DNA of 64,000 bases from Cubamyces lactineus. Lineage: Eukaryota; Basidiomycota; Agaricomycetes; Polyporales; Polyporaceae. The notes beneath the pieces were generated by a model. It ran no database searches. It was not told where the DNA came from and worked only from the letters and a program-made list of their open reading frames with translations. Positions 12,820-25,197 of this stretch are shown in pieces (within the stretch, counting starts at the first letter, position 1; the number at the start of each line of letters is the position of its first letter). Location of the stretch: positions 1,302,001 to 1,366,000 of the forward strand of contig JACDTU010000009.1 in NCBI GenBank assembly GCA_022376465.1, read 5' to 3'. Made by a program: the position numbers and the translations under genes.

Positions 12820-15800
12820 ATGGCCCGCGGCGCAGCTTCCCCCGCGCCAAATGCTTTACCCAAAGTCTCGTTCGTGAAGGTCACCGACGAGATAACACAG
12901 CAGCCTCCCGGAGTACATGACCATGTTGCGAAGTCCTATGGCTGTATGCACTTCAACATATTGTTCCTGATCAGGCGCTGAAGTTCTGTAGACAACGACT
13001 TCAATGATGAGTTCGTGCTACCGGAGGAGCACTACATTCGCCATATTGGTACGTTTATGCCGATACAAGTCGACAATCGCATGCCTGAGAACGCCGCTAT
13101 AGAACCACTGGAGAGCGATGTAGCTACGCAGGTGGAATATGACATGGACGAGCAAGGTCTTCGATTCTGTCAGCGGAGGCGCGCGTCCGAACAACTAACA
13201 CCGGAATTCTGACAGACCAAGAATGGCTCGACGCCGTCAATCAGGAGCGGAAGGCTCAGCAGCTGGACAAAATATCCTATGAGACCTTTGAGATCATAAT
13301 GGACCGCCTGGAGAAGGAGTGGTTTGACTTGGTGAGTCCCCATAAGTGTATCAGCCACAAGAGTCCTGTGTGTGACGCTGCCCACAGTCCAAGAACATTC
13401 CCAAGTCCGACATGGGTCTACCATCCGAGGATTCAACTTGTGCAATATGCGACGACTCCGAAGGAGAGAACACCAATGCCATCGTATTCTGTGATGGCTG
13501 CAATCTCGCCGTGCACCAAGGTATAGGCGCTGTAGTGCCCTCTTGCCATTTGCTTACTCATCCCATACATTCAGATTGCTATGGTGTTCCATATATACCT
13601 GAGGGGCAATGGTTGTGCAGAAAGTGCACGGTTTCCCCGGAGAACCCGGTGGTAGGCCCTCAGTCGTAGTTGAAACAGTGAAAAGGTGCTAATGGTATTC
13701 TATAGTCGTGTGTCTTGTGCCCGAACGAGGGAGGTGCATTCAAACAGACTGTATCTGGAGAATGGGTGCACCTCCTGTGCGCCATATGGGTGCCAGAAAC
13801 CGGTGTGGCCAACGAGGTTTTCATGGAGCCTATTACCGGCGTAGACCAAGTACCGAAGCCGCGCTGGAGATTGGTCAGTGAATATACTATAATATTAAAG
13901 ACTATTACTGAGTTAATCTAGAGGTGTTCAGTTTGTGGCATCCGCGAAGGTGCCTGCATCCAGTGTACGAAGACGTCTTGCTTCACTGCGTTTCACGCAA
14001 CATGCGCCAGGAAAGAGAAGTTCCTGATGCCCATGAAGGCAACTCAAGGGTCAGAAGCTCCGACGTTGGCTTGTTATTGCGAGAAGCATCTACCAGTAAG
14101 ATACAGCTCGCATTCCCTTGTACAGAACGTGCTTCTAACGTCATTAACCAGCGAGAGCAGCTCGAAGCTCGATTGGCTGCACTCAGGGCTCAACGAACCG
14201 ATGGTTCTGAAGGTGAAGATGGTCAGACGAACTCAAAGTCCAACAAGTCCGCTCGTGCATACGCCAAGACGTACAAACCTGGCCCCCCACTTGTGCCACG
14301 TATAATCGTCAATCGTATACTTCAGTACATCTCCCGCATATCGATCCGACACAAGCCAGAATTCGTGCAGCTGGTCTGTAGGTACTGGAGTTTGAAGCGG
14401 GAAGCAAGACGAGGCGCTCCTCTATTGAAGCGTCTACATCTTGAACCATGGACAGCGCTCTCCGGGAGCAAGCAACAGACCGACGAGGATAAGGTCATGA
14501 AACTTGATGTGAGCGTTTGAACTATCCTCAGCTCAACTTGTTCTAACCGAACGTTTGCAGCAATTGAGACTATTACGATTAGATCTCGAACGGGTGCGCC
14601 TCATCATAGATGTCATCAGGCACCGGGAAGCGGCAAAGCAGAGGCAGCAAGAACAAGTCCAGTCGGTTCTGTCGCGCTTCTTCTTCCCTCACGAAGCTGC
14701 TCTGCGATTTGCTTTCGAGAAGATCATTAGGTAAACGTCTAGATACGCTGCCTAAATCTTACGAGATGTACTCAATCGAGTCACAGCCACGATCGTCAGG
14801 CGTACTTCAAGTCACCTGTCAACAAGAACGAGGTCCCTGATTACTACGATATCATCGTCAATCCAATGTGCTGGGATATGATTGACAGGAGACTGGATAG
14901 CCATGAATATCTTGACCTTGCAGAATTCAAGGTATGGTGCCAGTCGCCTTCCGCAGACGGTGGCTGATATTCTATGATAGGGAGACGTCGAGCTCGTGGT
15001 CAATAACGCGCTGACGTACAATAAGCCCAACACTACGTTCTACAAGACAGCGCTGCGTATCCAGAGCAACTTACCAAATATATTCTCAGACTTGGATAAG
15101 TCATTGGGGATACAACCACCATTAACTCGGACGGAACAGGCTGAAGCGATACAGCCGAATAGCCAGCAGTCGGAAGTTGCACAACCTGATAATACATCCC
15201 TGATCGTAGAGGAGATCAAGGCAGAACACTCGCCAGAGTACACTCGTCCGCTGATTGGCGACCTCGAACCGCCACTCAATCTCCTCGAGATGCTCGTCTC
15301 TGAAGAGCTGATCAGACAGGACACTAACATCGTAATGATGGCCTCTCCCATCGAATCTCTCCTCAACTATGAGCTGCCCAACATCCGACCTCCAGCGCCG
15401 CCCCCGCCACCACCGAAACCGAAGCCCAAACCCAAGGTGCAAGAGAAGGCGAAGAAGACAAAGGTCGACAGAAGAGCCGCGCTTGAGCGCAAGCGGCAAG
15501 AGCGTCTTCGCGCACTGGACTCGTCGCCTGGCTTCCGCGCGCCCCGTACTCGCGCTGCTATGGCCGCTGCCGCGGCCTTCGAGGCGGAGGTAGGGGCTGA
15601 TGCGCGAGCGCCGGAGCATGAGGCGGCAGGATCGTCATCCGCCGCCGAGAACATAGCGGGTCCGTCAACGTCTGAGAAACCGTCGAAGAAGCCTAGGCGG
15701 TCAGTGGCGCTGCCGCAGGAGGACATCCCGCTCACCGTCGAGAATGTGGACAACCGGAAGTCCTTCACGATGTTCGAACGGGGATGGATACTCCCGCCTG

Positions 15801-18057
15801 ATCAGAAGCGAGGCGGGCGTCCTATCGTGGAACGGCAGCCACTGCCTTCCAAAAAGAAATCGAAGAGCTGTAGGTGGCCGCTTGTATGGAAAATGGTGTT
15901 ACGCTTACATACTATCCACGCAGCTCGCTACTCTGTTGCCAGCTCTGGTCCAGCAGATAGGAGCTCGTCGGTAGCTGCTGAGACCGAGGCGTCAGTACCA
16001 GCCGCTGTCGACAACGTCCACGACATTCCCCATGCTCCCGAGGATGTATTCCCCGCCCATATCCCTCCCTCCGCATCCCAGCCTCGTGACGAACATCACG
16101 ATGTTCCACTGGATAGCACACCCCACGCAGAACCTCCAGCAGCCGTTCCGGAGCCGATGCACGTTGAACCGCTCGCGGACACGACGACCCCGTCGATACT
16201 CCCGGAGGCCGAACGTGCTGAGGTGCCCATGGACGTTGATCAGCCCCTTGTTGTCCAAGCATCCTCAGTGGATGCGCCAACGATCAGCCCTGTTGCGGAA
16301 ATGGCTCAACGAGATCCAAGCGAACAACCGGAGACCCGTGAGCAGGGCGTGCAAGACGTACCGGAACCGAGGGTATGGACCCAGGCCGAGGAATCACAAA
16401 CTCAGGCCGATGAGCAGGAAGTTCGCGAGCAGGTTGAAGAGGCTTCTGAGCCTGAGATGCAGGCGCCAGTTGAAGCGAAGACAGGGGGAGCGCAAACGGA
16501 AGAGGTGCAAGCGGGGGAAGCGCAAGTAGAGGAGGCGCGGGTGAAGGAAGCGCAAACGGACGAGGCGCATATGGAAGTGGTGCAAGTGGAAGACGCGCAG
16601 GTACAGGATGCGCAGGTTATCGAGGAACAAGTTCAGTTCCAAGAAGCCCAAGCCCAAGAGGCGCAGACCGAAGAATACGCACTCGGAGAGGTACAAGGTG
16701 GAGAGGTGGGGGTCAGGGAGGCGCAGGGCGAGGTGGAAGAAGCTGGAGAGCCACACGAACCAGAAGCACAAGAGCCTGTGGAACAAGAGCAGGCGCCGCC
16801 AGAGGAAGAAGAGGAGGATAGCGGCCCTCCTCGTATCATTATCATCGAAGAGCTCGACACACCTGCAACGCGCAGGGAAAAGAACATGCGGAAGAAAAGG
16901 GAGCGACAGGCGGCCCGTGAAGCAGCAGCGCGTGAGGCAGCCGCAAGGTCTGCAGCGGCCGGGTCGTCTACTGCGCCCGCGCCGCAACACCAACCCGTCG
17001 CGGGGCCCTCCCGGTTACGCGACGAGGAGCTGGGAGAGGACGACTCTGATCTTACGGATCTGTCAGAGGTTGAGGGCACCACCCAACGAAGCGAGGAGAT
17101 CCCGGGCTCAGCTGGACCAGGTGTTCTGCAGCGGTCAGCAGAAGGTCCAGTAGTGTTCCGCTCGTCCAGGCGGAAACCTCCACCACAGGCTGAGGTCGAA
17201 CCCGGTGCTATCGTGCTCAAGCCCGGAGAAAGGCTCGAAGGCGGTACTCTAGGTAAGTTCTTGCATGCGTCGCTCGCCTGTGCTTGCGCTGAACATGCTG
17301 CACAGTATGGGCCAAAATCGGTGCGAATACCACGGGTTGCTTAGGCTGGTCATTCATAATGACTACTTGTACAGAATCCTTCCCATGGTGGCCTGCGGTC
17401 GTGTTCGAAGCGGATGACCCCGAAATACCTGAGAGTGTACTTGCAAGAGCGCCTCCGCGCGAGGCAGACCTCGAGCTCGTCAAGTTCTACGAAAAGAAGC
17501 ACATCAACAATTGGTGATTCTATCTTGCACTCATCGGCCCTACAATATGCTCATTTTGTCTGGTTACAGGGCATGGGTCAGGCATAAGAATATGCGCTAT
17601 CTCGGCGAAGACGATTGTGAGCACTGTTGAGCGGTTCCTGTTCACTGTTGATACTGAATACGACTCTCTACCACAGGGCTAGATGCCCAGATGCTCGCCC
17701 CGACTAGTAAATATCAGCGATGGCGAACCTCATCGCGCCGCACAGAATGTCGGAACGCATATCAGTGAGTGATTCTCGTTTTCCTATACTCTCCTACGTT
17801 GGCTAAGCGCACTTGGCATCAGGGATGCCCTCGCCGAGATGGACATCGCCGGGAACACAGAGCCACAAGCTGCGTCTCCAGTCCGGACGCAGACCCGTTC
17901 ATCGAGAGCCGCGGCAAGCCCGACGAAAGCCAGCGCAAATGGGGCGGGCGGGGCCAACTCGAACGCACCAACTTCCGGGAGCCCTCATACCAACAGCTTG
18001 GTGCCCGCAGCTATGGGTGCTGATAGTCCAATGACGGACGTTGATTCGATTGCGTGA
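12820..18057 (+). CDS. nto1: BRPF/Nto1-like chromatin reader (EPL, PHD-ZnK-PHD, bromo, PWWP)
   Basis: Scaffold and histone reader expected in a MYST-type histone H3 acetyltransferase complex (NuA3 in yeast). ATG 12820; about a dozen exons. Domain order: an Enhancer-of-polycomb-like segment ([36 protein letters not shown]); PHD1 ([20 protein letters not shown], then [18 protein letters not shown]); zinc knuckle and PHD2 ([57 protein letters not shown]); a bromodomain with [17 protein letters not shown] and the acetyl-lysine Asn in [13 protein letters not shown]; a long low-complexity Glu/Gln-rich region near 16.3-16.8 kb; and a C-terminal PWWP domain ([20 protein letters not shown]) around 17.25-17.6 kb. 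This order matches animal BRPF1 rather than the shorter yeast Nto1. Ends [11 protein letters not shown] at 18057. Confidence 0.92.
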
Positions 18058-18254
18058 GGGAATGAGAGGCAGTTTCACTCTTGTTTCGTGTATATTATAC
18101 TCGTGTACGTTGTGCTTACCGAACTTATCAGTGTGATTGATATCCTCGTATCGGTGTAATTGTCCTCGCCGAGCCTCGTATCTACGTGAGATGTTGTTTC
18201 AATGTCGCAGATACACGGGCCCTACGCAGAGGTGAGGCAAGGGGGACAAAAAGC

Positions 18255-18328
18255 TGGCCAACGCCGGGATCGAACCGACGACCTTGGCGTTATTAGCACC
18301 ACGCTCTAACCAACTGAGCTAGTCGGCC
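18255..18328 (-). tRNA. tRNA-Ile (anticodon AAU)
   Basis: 74-nt cloverleaf on the minus strand without an intron. The acceptor strand GGCCGAC pairs with GTTGGCC (one G-U), discriminator A. The D-arm reads TAGCTCAGTTGGTTAGAGC, the anticodon loop holds AAT between CT and AA (TGCTAATAACGCC), and the T-arm contains GGTTCGATCC. Five T residues follow almost directly on the minus strand as a Pol III terminator. Confidence 0.96.
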
Positions 18329-18470
18329 GTTGGAAAATGCAAAGTTGTCACACATCTAAATATTTTTTTTGCTCGCCCACTGTAGATGCAAGGATCCTCT
18401 CGGCTTCCGAATCCCATCACGCCTCCAAGTCGGATAAGTACCCCACCTGCACTTCGTTACTCCCTCCACA

Positions 18471-19265
18471 ATGCCCCCTCAGAGAAACTCCAAAGGCTCT
18501 GCTTCTCAGCTCAAGCAAGCCAAGCTCTCCTTCACGTCCAAGCGTAACTCTTCAACCGCTGCCGCTGCTGCCGGCAAGAAGTCGAAACCCGGAAAGTCAT
18601 CCTCCGGCCATGGCTCGCGGGCCTCTCCCGACGATAAACCTATCGACATCTCGGACAGCGACGACGAAGTATCGGCCATCCCTGCTGCGAAGAAGAGGCG
18701 GGTTGGGTCGCTGCGCGTGAGGAATAACGAGCCTGAGCCAGAACCTGAGCTAGAGCAGGAGCCGGAGAAGGAGAAGGAGCGGGAACCGCTGAACGTCTCC
18801 GACAAGCGGTGGCGGAAGGTGTATGGCGCTGCGCGCGAGAAGATGGGCAACATCGAGCCTGGTGGGTCTCCTTGATGCATATAACAGGGGTGTGTTGGTG
18901 CTGAAGCGAGTCTTGTTCTACAGTACATGCGCAGGGTCAGTCCATGGTCAACCACATCCTCCGGGTATTTGACCTGTAAGCACACATGGCTATATGCACT
19001 TCTGCCTCATTCCTCAAGTCCTCATTCGTCTTTTTACAGATCCTATGAATACGGCCCTTGTGTTGGAGTCTCTCGTCTCGATCGCTGGGAGCGTGCGCAC
19101 GCCCTTGGGCTCGATCCTCCGCTGGAGGTACGTCTACATATTGACACCTATGAAGACGGTACGGAGCTCACTACCATCACTACGCAGGTCAAGGAGATAC
19201 TTTTGACCAAGGAAGGTCATTCTGAGGAACGATACGCCCAGTCTGTCTTCTACGGCGAGGTGTAA
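18471..19265 (+). CDS. cdm1: DNA polymerase delta small subunit (POLD4/Cdm1)
   Basis: Smallest, non-catalytic subunit of replicative DNA polymerase delta. ATG 18471 starts a basic, disordered N-terminus with a PCNA-interacting-peptide-like segment at about residues 13-22 (SQLKQAKLSF), then an acidic DISDSDDE patch and a Glu/Pro-rich linker. After two introns comes the family hallmark YGPCVGVSRLDRWERAHALG, then VKEILLTKEG and the end YAQSVFYGEV. The stretch 19123-19188 between LDPPLE and VKEILL is open in frame but has a good donor (gtacgt) and acceptor (acgcag). Known family members go straight from the proline-rich turn to KEILL, so I read it as an intron; if retained, the protein gains 22 residues. 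Stop at 19265. Confidence 0.92.
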
Positions 19266-19733
19266 AGTTTCCAGCCCGCTGCCGTCAGCCTCCATTATCC
19301 CTTCTAGCCCTAGCCATCCCGTCCCATTTTTGTCTCGCGTTGTTGTTCTGGTTTGCTCGTTTCGCTATCGTTGTTGCTACTCTGGTACTCGTCCGGACAA
19401 TGTAAATGTATACTAGTAGTTCGTAGTGTCATGTATTGGTAGTTCATCCACATACTATACGATTTCCTCTATAACCGTTGCTCCAATATACTGTATGTCT
19501 GCACGCAGCGCAGAGCGTCGAACGTTGAGCATCGAGCTTGACAGCATCAGCAAGATATTCATTTTATACACGACCCTACACCTATACCGTGCATCGGCCC
19601 ATGCACGTACGGATAGCACACGGCATAAGACTGTGATTTACGGGCCATTCAAGTAGATTATGATGTGTAGCATAAAGCGCACGCAGTCCATTCGGCTGAT
19701 CTACAAATGGCACGACATGCTCACTACAGTAAC

Positions 19734-20930
19734 TTAGATAGCCTTGTTCTTGACGAGCTCTACGATTCCGAACGCCCGTCAGCACCCAACTCGCAAGACG
19801 GCAAAAGCGGGCGGAATATAGAGACGTACGCTCAATCTCGGCAACGGCGCCAGCAAGGATCTCCTTTTGCGTCTTCTCGTTGTTGAGGTTCTTGAGCACG
19901 TTCTCGACGACGGCCTTGACGAGCTCCGCCTGCTCGCTCTCCTTCGCCTGCTGCTCGAAGCGGACCCAGCTGTCGAGGACGGCCTTAACCTCCGACGCGA
20001 GCGCGACCTTCTGGCGCTGGACGAACGCCTCGGACTCGAGCTTGGCGGTCTCCTGCACGTTGCATGCCAACACCGTCAGTGTGCATTGTCGTGAATGCGG
20101 TAGGCGAAACGCACCTTGGAGAGCGCGAAGAGACCCTCGGTAATGGAGACGACATCCTTCATCTGCTCAACAGACTGGATGCGGTCCTTGACGACCTGGG
20201 TGTGCTCCGAGCGGGACGCGTTCAGGATGTCCTTGATACGGTTGATGTGGCCCTCGGCCCAGTCCCGGTAGGGCTCCTTCACGGCCTATAGCGCAAAAAT
20301 AGTCAACACATGTTTGGGAGGGGAAAGGGTAGCAGTGCGAGCATGCGCGAGGCGATTAGCCGACAAGACAAGACACTGCGACAGTATACCGAACTCGGCA
20401 ACCATACCGCGTCATAGTCCGCGCCGCAACCGCGTGTGACTTCAGAGACAAGACGTACCTTGTAGATGAAGGAAATGAGGATGAAGAAACCAGCAGCAAT
20501 GACGGTCTCCTCGTTAACGACGTAGAGCTCCTGCGAGATGGCGGTGGCGAGGAGACCCGTGCCAAGAATGACGGAGCCAGTTTTCGTGACGAGGTTGGGG
20601 GAGGAAGGGAGGTTGTTGATGATCTCCGCCGCGCGCTGCTCCGGCGGGGGCTTGCTGGACGAGCTCGCCATGCCGCGGCTGCACAACACCCATCATTCAA
20701 GTGGCAATTTTTTCGATGCATGCGCGAACTCGGTGTCAGGAATCGGGCTGGATTGCAGTCAGAATGAGAGCTGGGCACTCACGCGGTGAGAGCCCGAGGG
20801 ACGGCAGAGACGACCTGAGGCCGAACTCGGGAGGCTGTAGGACGTGCGTGTCGGTCAATGGCGCGTACGTACAGTGCTCTGGAGCCGTACCTGACGCCCT
20901 GAGGGACGAAAAGGCAATCCTGGACGCCAT
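19734..20930 (-). CDS. atp4: Mitochondrial F1Fo ATP synthase subunit 4 (b subunit)
   Basis: Peripheral-stalk subunit b of ATP synthase in the inner membrane. Exon 1 starts at ATG 20930 (MASRIAFSSLRAS), a classical Arg/Ser-rich mitochondrial targeting sequence that continues in exon 2 (SRVRPQVVSAVPRALTA). Exon 3 gives RAAEIINNLPSSPNLVTKTG followed by two hydrophobic segments (VILGTGLLATAISQELYVV and VIAAGFFILISFIYK). Then come the long stalk helices (EPYRDWAEGHINRIKDILNA; LASEVKAVLDSWVRFEQQAK; VENVLKNLNNEKTQKEIL). The last short exon gives QLVKNKAI and stop TAA at 19734-19736. All junctions are in frame. Confidence 0.94.
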
Positions 20931-21921
20931 GGACGATGAAGGTGAAGTGCTGGCGGTCGACGTCGACGGTGACCTCTTCCTCCTCCAGCGCCTGCATATC
21001 GTGGGAATCCTGTATTCCGATTTCTCACGACCCTCCCCCGATAGCTCTCCGATCCGGACGGGCGTCTACAGCTACTACTGATGTCTTCTAATAGCTCAGC
21101 TCTGGGTTCGTCGTGATATACTCAGTACTGGTTTGTGGCCTATTCCTCCTTTGCAGTCTATATGGTAGCAAGCTTGTTCACCGGTGATTGTATCTCTGGG
21201 CTTTGGTAGGAGATTGCAGCATACCCTACTGACTCCGGAAGAACTTTATGCACACAAACATCCAGAGCCCCTAGGGGTCTGTGCCAAACTGCACCGCAAT
21301 CAGCAACAAGTACCATCCGAAGTTCGAACGGGCGAGATTGCAGCTAGAAGCTGAATCTTAGTGCGAAACATTCACCCAAGTGCCTGGCCGGAGGTACCGA
21401 TAAGCTGGGCAAAGTTATGTTTCTGCCTTCGCTACGTACTCATTCACTGCATGGTGGCCCTCACACACCTGGGACCTCCGCTCGAGACGTTGCCCTAGGT
21501 TACTGCGACCGTGCAGCCGGAGAGGAAGAAAGCAGCTGTCATGACTTTCATGTCCGCGGCCGATGGTCGTCCTCCGCGGTTGGCGTCTCGGGGAGGATAC
21601 TTGTTCAAATACATTGTCAGGGGCTATGCACATGTGTGCACCTGTTCATGGATCCGCTGATCTACAGATAGTATGCCCGACGATCAACAGATCCCTAGCT
21701 CTCGCGCCCTGTTATCGCCCAAATTCCTCTCGGCGGGATCCTGACAAAGATAAGTGCACTAGTTCATATGGGGTTGCGATGGCAAGGTGCGGAAACAGGG
21801 TGGCCGCTCTTCCTCAACATCTCGCCCGTGCAGAGCTTATTCATATTTTTCCCCCTGACATATAACCCAGTGCCGTCCTTGATTTTCTCTTGCGCGTCGT
21901 GTCAGCTCTTCCTCCATTGCG
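20931..21921. other. Intergenic, divergent promoters of Atp4 and a DUF6533 gene
   Basis: About 1 kb between two start codons pointing away from each other. No conserved coding sequence, RNA gene or repeat was recognised. The open frames here show no exon-intron logic and no known motif. Confidence 0.55.
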
Positions 21922-23691
21922 ATGTCTTCGCAAGATGCGGTCACCGCCACCATTGACGTGTATGAGAGCCTGTACGTACCGCCCCCCGCTGTGCAAACAA
22001 AGCCATATTCTAAAACGTGGGTTCCCTTGACACGCAGATATTTGGACAACCGCTGTCTCATTGCGGTGACGGGTAAGAGCGTGACAGCATCCTACTGAAA
22101 GGCTCGTCAGCTCATTGCTATTGCCGTAGCGTTTCTGGCATATGAGTTCCTCATCACCTTCGACAGCGAAGTGGAGCTGTTCTGGATGCCCAAAATGACC
22201 GGAGCGGCCGCGCTCTTCATTTGCAACAGATATCTTCCACTTCTTGGATACATCCTCGTCATGTGCGAGTATATACCCATGTCGGACTCTGTGAGTTCTT
22301 GGCCTTCGTGCGCATGATATCCGAGCTAATGATTCACAGAGGTACTACCTGCTCACTGTACTCCAGCTTCTCCACCTTTCTGACCTATTAATCGATAGCT
22401 GCGCTTTGATGGTCAAGGTGCAATCCGCGTTCCACTTTCTGCAATACCTCCCTTGGGCAGGTACGCGTCCGCTTCGGTACACGGGGCCCTCGCAAGGTAC
22501 TCACGTAACCCAGCATTCTCCGGTCTCCGCGTATACGCGCTCAACGGTCAGAAGTGGTTCCTGCCTACTATTGTCTTCCTCCTCTCGCTCGTGCCTATGA
22601 TCGTCAATTTCGTAAGTTATTTCGTGTGCGTCATTGGTCAATGCACGCGCTGAATACCGTTAGTCGCAATATCATTTCGGTTTGAGCGGTTCGCACGACC
22701 CCACCTTCGGATGTTTGGTACAAGTATCGCTCACCGTGGGACAGGCAAAAGCGTCAGTTGCCCTCATTTCACCGTCATGACGACGTTACTGAAAGCCCTC
22801 TCGCAGGTGTACGTTCGTTACAAGCGACAGCGATTCTTTCATACTCAACTACTACTCCCTTCAGTGACACTTGTGTCGAGAGTATCACTGATAGTGGCGG
22901 ACGCCATTGTCATCATCGTCACCCTCGCGACGATGCACCGGAGAGGACTAATAAACCACCTTGAGTCACGGCGCCCACTTTCACTCGCCACAATCTTGCT
23001 TCGTGATGGTCAGTGTCGTAACTTGTACCATCAGTACTCGATGCTTACCATCTGATATATAGGCGTCATCTACTTTGTGTAAGTGGCCCTCACGATATCA
23101 TGCACGGTCACCTGGTCCTAGTACTGAGCCTAATTGCAGGGTACTATTAATCTTGAACATTCTCCATCTGACGTTCACGATGCTTTCGGTGGGTGCTACA
23201 TACTTTGCTGCATCTCTCCGGCCATTCTGATTATGATTTCGTCTCTAGTTCGTTATCCCATTCGACCCATCGAGCCAAGTCTCGACGTTCACAGAACCGT
23301 ACGTGACTAATCCTGATCGGTTCCTGCTCCCTCACATCTCTTAGCCCGTACTCACGCTCATCTATCCCTCTACAGCGTGACGGCGGTCCTCGTGTCCCGT
23401 TTCCTCCTCGACCTACAGAACACGAACCGGAAATCGCTCAGGCTCGACCCGTCAGACTCGATGCACATCGACACGTCGTTCGGCGGGACACTCAGCTTCG
23501 CGCGGGTTGTCGGCTCGATCGGCTCCCCACTTGAGCCCGCGTCGATAGGTTCGAACACGCAGTATTACGATTGTGACTCAGACGACGGCCGCGATGTCGA
23601 CGAGTCCGTCTTGGAAATGGACTGTCAGCAAGATAGCGCTAGCGCTATCGAGGACACGGCGCATAGATGTGCCAGTGGCAGCGCGATATAG
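21922..23691 (+). CDS. DUF6533-type seven-helix membrane protein (copy 1)
   Basis: Member of a large Agaricomycete family of unknown function with an N-terminal DUF6533 segment and about seven predicted helices. ATG 21922 (MSSQDAVTATIDVYESL). After two introns the signature is AFLAYEFLITFDSEVELFW, followed by GAAALFICNRYLPLLGYIL. The typical aromatic motif LQYLPWAG and the segment FSGLRVYALNG come next. A helix near 22.9 kb (SLIVADAIVIIVTLATMH) is followed by the loop and the last helix near 23.15 kb. The cytosolic tail carries VSRFLLDLQNTN and FARVVGSIGSPLE, shared with the two other copies in this window. The gene is split by many small introns and ends CASGSAI at 23691. Topology suggests a receptor- or transporter-like role but function is unknown. 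Confidence 0.8.
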
Positions 23692-23784
23692 GGCGAAGCA
23701 TGGGTGACATTTCGTGGAATACCCGTGGTACTGTTTAGAAATCGACAAGTAAGGCCGCTACAACGTACGCTATAATCTCTCCGA

Positions 23785-25197
23785 TTACTTCGCCTTTTGC
23801 AAGCCCGTTTCATACAAACCTTTGAGCTCATCAGCAAACGCACGATGACCATCGTCAGCGGACAACCTCCGCCATTCTCTGGTACGGCTCCCTACCACTT
23901 GGGCGCCGTCTGGCCTCCCTTCCTCGCTCACTTGGTCGGCTGTCCACCACGCGAAACGACCATTATGGTAACCTTCCGGAGACAGCTCAGTGCTATGCGC
24001 GATTCCAAAGAGTCGAGGGGCCGGGAGAGATCGCGACATCGTCCCCAGCACATCGTCGTCACGCAGTTCCGCGAAGTGTGCGGAAGGGACGCGCATGTAG
24101 ACGCGTACCACCCGTAGACCGGTCGGCCCCGGCTTCGACATGTTCTCCTGTTGGCAGTCCCCCCATTCAATATACGTCTTGCATATATTCAACGCAGTAC
24201 ATACCAGCCAGTTCGCTATTTTGGAATGGCCGCCGTTGCCTTCCTCAACCACGAGCTTCAAGCACCGCAAGCGGGACAACACCGACGCATACGTCTGCCA
24301 AAACGCAAGATTCAAGCTCGTCTGCATCCCGATGCTCAACTCGACCGGCGACGCGCGCTGGAGGACATCGTATAGCGGCGCGGGGTCCCATGCGCGCTCG
24401 TTCTCTAGCGTGACGTCGACCTCCAAGGAGTGCACCGGGCGCTGGATACGCAACGACACGAGCGAGGGAATGTCCCCTTTCAGGCGGGTGAGCGTGTCCG
24501 GCCACCACGCCCCGGACGCGGGGTCGGCGTCCCTGAATTTGACGTCGTTTACGCGCAGCTCACGCAGGGCCGGCGCGAGCATGCGCAGGGTCGCGCGAGG
24601 CGGGAGAGCCTTGAGGCCGTCTAGCGTGAGCGTCTCGAGGCACGGGAGCAGCGGAAGGTCGATCTTCCCCGAGGGCACGCCTTGCGGGATATAGGTGCGC
24701 TCGAGCAGCGCTAGGTGCCGCAACGCTGGCGCGCAGCGCATCTTTAGGAGCACCCCCTGGGTGCGTTTGCCCGTGGTCGAGAGCTCGAGCGAGGCCAGCT
24801 GGGGGTGGACCGCGATCGCGTGCGCGAACAGGGGCTCCATGGTCAGGAGCAGCTCTGCGCAGTGTAGGGAGAGATGCTCGAGCTTGGACGCCCGCAGGAC
24901 GAGCTCCGCGAGAGGCGGGAGGGCGGTGAAGAGCCCCAGCGAGCTGTTGGCGATGCCGGACTTGACGGAGAGTCTGCGGAGGTGCGGGATGCGCTCGCTG
25001 GGCTTGGAGAGCATGAACGCGCTGAACTTGATGATGGCGTCGGCGGAGTCGAACGTGACGTCGCGTACGGCGTGGCGGATGGACAGAGGCCGCAAGAACG
25101 AACACGTCGCGCCGTACGCGAGCGCATCGCGAATGGTGAGATAGGTGACGAGTTCAGCTAAGAGGTCCTTATTGAGCACCGCTGGCACTGCAGCCAT
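23785..25197 (-). CDS. F-box-like / leucine-rich protein
   Basis: Probable F-box-type substrate adaptor, of the many Agaricomycete proteins with an N-terminal F-box-like motif and irregular leucine-rich repeats. ATG 25197; residues about 7-40 (LNKDLLAELVTYLTIRDALA, then CSFLRPLSIRHAVRDV) fit an F-box. Leu-rich units follow (LPPLAELVLRASKLEHLSL, PALRHLALLE, LPCLETLTLDGLKAL). The frame is open for 470 codons. A 57-nt segment near 24146-24202 (donor gtatgt after NWL, acceptor caacag before ENMSK) looks like an intron whose length is a multiple of three. Spliced length would then be 451 residues. Target unknown. Confidence 0.75.
   Translation of the reverse strand: MAAVPAVLNKDLLAELVTYLTIRDALAYGATCSFLRPLSIRHAVRDVTFDSADAIIKFSAFMLSKPSERIPHLRRLSVKSGIANSSLGLFTALPPLAELVLRASKLEHLSLHCAELLLTMEPLFAHAIAVHPQLASLELSTTGKRTQGVLLKMRCAPALRHLALLERTYIPQGVPSGKIDLPLLPCLETLTLDGLKALPPRATLRMLAPALRELRVNDVKFRDADPASGAWWPDTLTRLKGDIPSLVSLRIQRPVHSLEVDVTLENERAWDPAPLYDVLQRASPVELSIGMQTSLNLAFWQTYASVLSRLRCLKLVVEEGNGGHSKIANWLVCTALNICKTYIEWGDCQQENMSKPGPTGLRVVRVYMRVPSAHFAELRDDDVLGTMSRSLPAPRLFGIAHSTELSPEGYHNGRFAWWTADQVSEEGRPDGAQVVGSRTREWRRLSADDGHRAFADELKGLYETGLQKAK

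Noticed and set aside
16394..17220. Two long minus-strand frames of about 195-199 codons
   Set aside because: Antisense to the acidic repeat region of the Nto1-like gene, producing low-complexity Arg/Leu or Ser-rich proteins.
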